From Macquaria australasica (lineage: Eukaryota > Chordata > Actinopteri > Centrarchiformes > Percichthyidae): a stretch of DNA of 64,000 bases. The notes below the pieces were generated by a model. The model ran no database searches. It had not been told where the DNA came from and saw only the letters and a list, made by a program, of their open reading frames with translations. Numbering within the stretch: the first letter of the stretch is position 1; each line of letters begins with the position of its first letter. The stretch lies in NCBI GenBank assembly GCA_005408345.1, contig SEMN01000327.1:124001-188000 (forward strand), written 5' to 3'. Positions 63,138 through 64,000 of the stretch are shown piece after piece. Both the position numbers and the translations under genes were made by a program.

Positions 63138-64000
63138 TTAATATTTTGTGCAGCCTCCCCTTGCCAAGATAACAGCTCTGAGTCTTCTCCTATAATGCGT
63201 GATGAGGTTGGTGAACACATGGCACGGGATCTGAGACCATTCCTCCATACAGAATCTCTCCAGATCCTTCAGATTCCAAGGTCCACGCTTGTGGACCCTC
63301 CTCTTCAGCTCATCCCACAGATTTTCTATGGGGTTTAGGTCGGGGGACTGTGATGGTCATGGCAAAACCTTTATTCTGTGGTCGGTGAACCATTTTTGTG
63401 TAGATTTTGAGGTGTGCTTTGGATCATTGTCCTGCTGGAAGGTCCAACCACGGCCCATTTTAAGCTTCCTGGCAGAGGCTGTTAGGTTTTCATTTAATAT
63501 CTGCTGGTATTTGATGGAGTCCATGATACCATGTATCCTAACAAGATGTCCAGGGCCTTTGGAAGAAAAACAGCCCCACAACATCAAAGATCCGCCACCA
63601 TACTTCACAGTGGGTATGAGGTGCTTTTCTGTATGGCTATCTTTCTGTCTACGCCAAACCCACCTTTGATGTTTGTTGCCAAAAGCTCTATTTTGGTCTC
63701 ATCTGACCATATAACCCGGTCCCATTGAAAGCTCCAGTAACCTTTGGCAAACTGTAGGCGCTTTAGTTTGTTGTTGATTGACAGCAGAGGCTTTTTTCTG
63801 GCAACCCTCCCAAACAACTTGTGGTGATGTAGGTGGCGTCTGATGGTAGTTTTGGAGACTTTCTGACCCCAAGACTCAACTAACCTCTGCAATTCTCCAG
63901 CTGTAATCCTTGGAGATTCTTTTGCCAGTTGAACCACCCTCCTCACGGTGCATGGGGTCAATGTACACACACGTCCTCTTCCAGGCTGATTCTTTACATC
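63138..64000 (-). pseudogene. Tc1-family transposase, inactivated, N-terminus beyond the window
   Basis: This encoded a DDE transposase that cuts and pastes the surrounding element at TA sites. Reading leftward on the minus strand, the visible part starts in a basic GRGR stretch. A helix-turn-helix follows (VSKTTIRRHLHHHKL), then WSDET with the first catalytic Asp (63701-63703). QQDNDPKHTS gives the second Asp (63429-63431) and SPDLNPIENLW the Glu (63324-63326), and the frame ends at a TAA (63138-63140). The Asp-to-Glu gap is 34 residues, the Tc1 DD34E signature. Two lesions break it. One base is missing in a T run (plus-strand AAAA at 63681-63684): the two Asp codons lie 272 bases apart, where a 91-residue spacing needs 273, and the WVWRR-type block continues in the other frame. 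A TGA at 63357-63359 also sits where the family normally has Trp, just before the last motif. Otherwise the frame is open. It is a dead copy that was probably mobilised by a relative. Confidence 0.93.

Larger units (their letters stand above)
62919..64000 (-). mobile_element. Tc1-like DNA transposon, one end inside the window
   Basis: The left terminus begins CAGTGCCCTCCAGAATTATT directly after a TA dinucleotide (62917-62918), the target site used by Tc1/mariner elements. The terminal region carries two direct copies of ATTATTGGCACCC, and a transposase relic on the minus strand fills the rest. The element continues past the right edge, so its other inverted repeat is not visible. The family assignment is secure from the transposase motifs. 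Which teleost Tc1 subfamily it belongs to was not determined. Confidence 0.93.

Overview
This window looks like nuclear DNA of a bony fish, most likely a percomorph teleost. The base composition is AT-rich. It carries (CA)n, (GATA)n and (AT)n microsatellites and a decayed Tc1 element of a type common in fish. It also holds many short dispersed sequences that I recognise from memory as recurrent in teleost genomes. No open frame resembles a host protein. I found no convincing tRNA, rRNA or other RNA gene, no bacterial-type operon and no CRISPR array. The stretch is best read as intergenic DNA or part of a very long intron. The only protein-coding relics are from transposable elements. Family names for repeats come from recognition by eye, without a database search.

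Layout. 1-14 kb is mostly featureless AT-rich DNA with a possible retroelement end (1.4-1.8 kb) and the 3' end of a non-LTR retrotransposon on the minus strand (4.9-5.1 kb). 14-27 kb holds an inverted pair of a dispersed repeat (14.2 and 22.0 kb), a TIR element (19.55-20.50 kb) with a small retroposon nested in it, a polypurine tract (21.2 kb), and a hairpin-bearing repeat next to another dispersed repeat (25.0-26.3 kb). 27-40 kb has a retroposon tail, a hAT-like terminus, a 15-bp degenerate minisatellite present in both orientations (33.0-33.7 kb) and a near-perfect 26-bp-stem hairpin (39.24 kb). 40-47 kb shows almost nothing recognisable.

The most striking object is at 47.72-50.45 kb. Two almost identical arms of about 0.75-0.8 kb lie in inverted orientation around a 1.15-kb centre. 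Each arm holds a 42-bp GC-rich minisatellite, a GATA/TATC microsatellite, an (AT)n tract and a CTCF-like motif near its outer end. A 9-bp direct repeat flanks the whole. I interpret it as a foldback-type transposable element. A diverged third copy of the arm end lies in its centre.

51-64 kb contains a very short MITE-like element (51.6 kb), a LINE-like coding relic (54.1 kb), an LTR-like segment with a 30-bp minisatellite (59.1-59.7 kb), a TTAA-flanked element (60.38-61.12 kb), and the Tc1 element that runs off the right edge. Its transposase keeps the DD34E residues but is broken by one frameshift and one nonsense codon.
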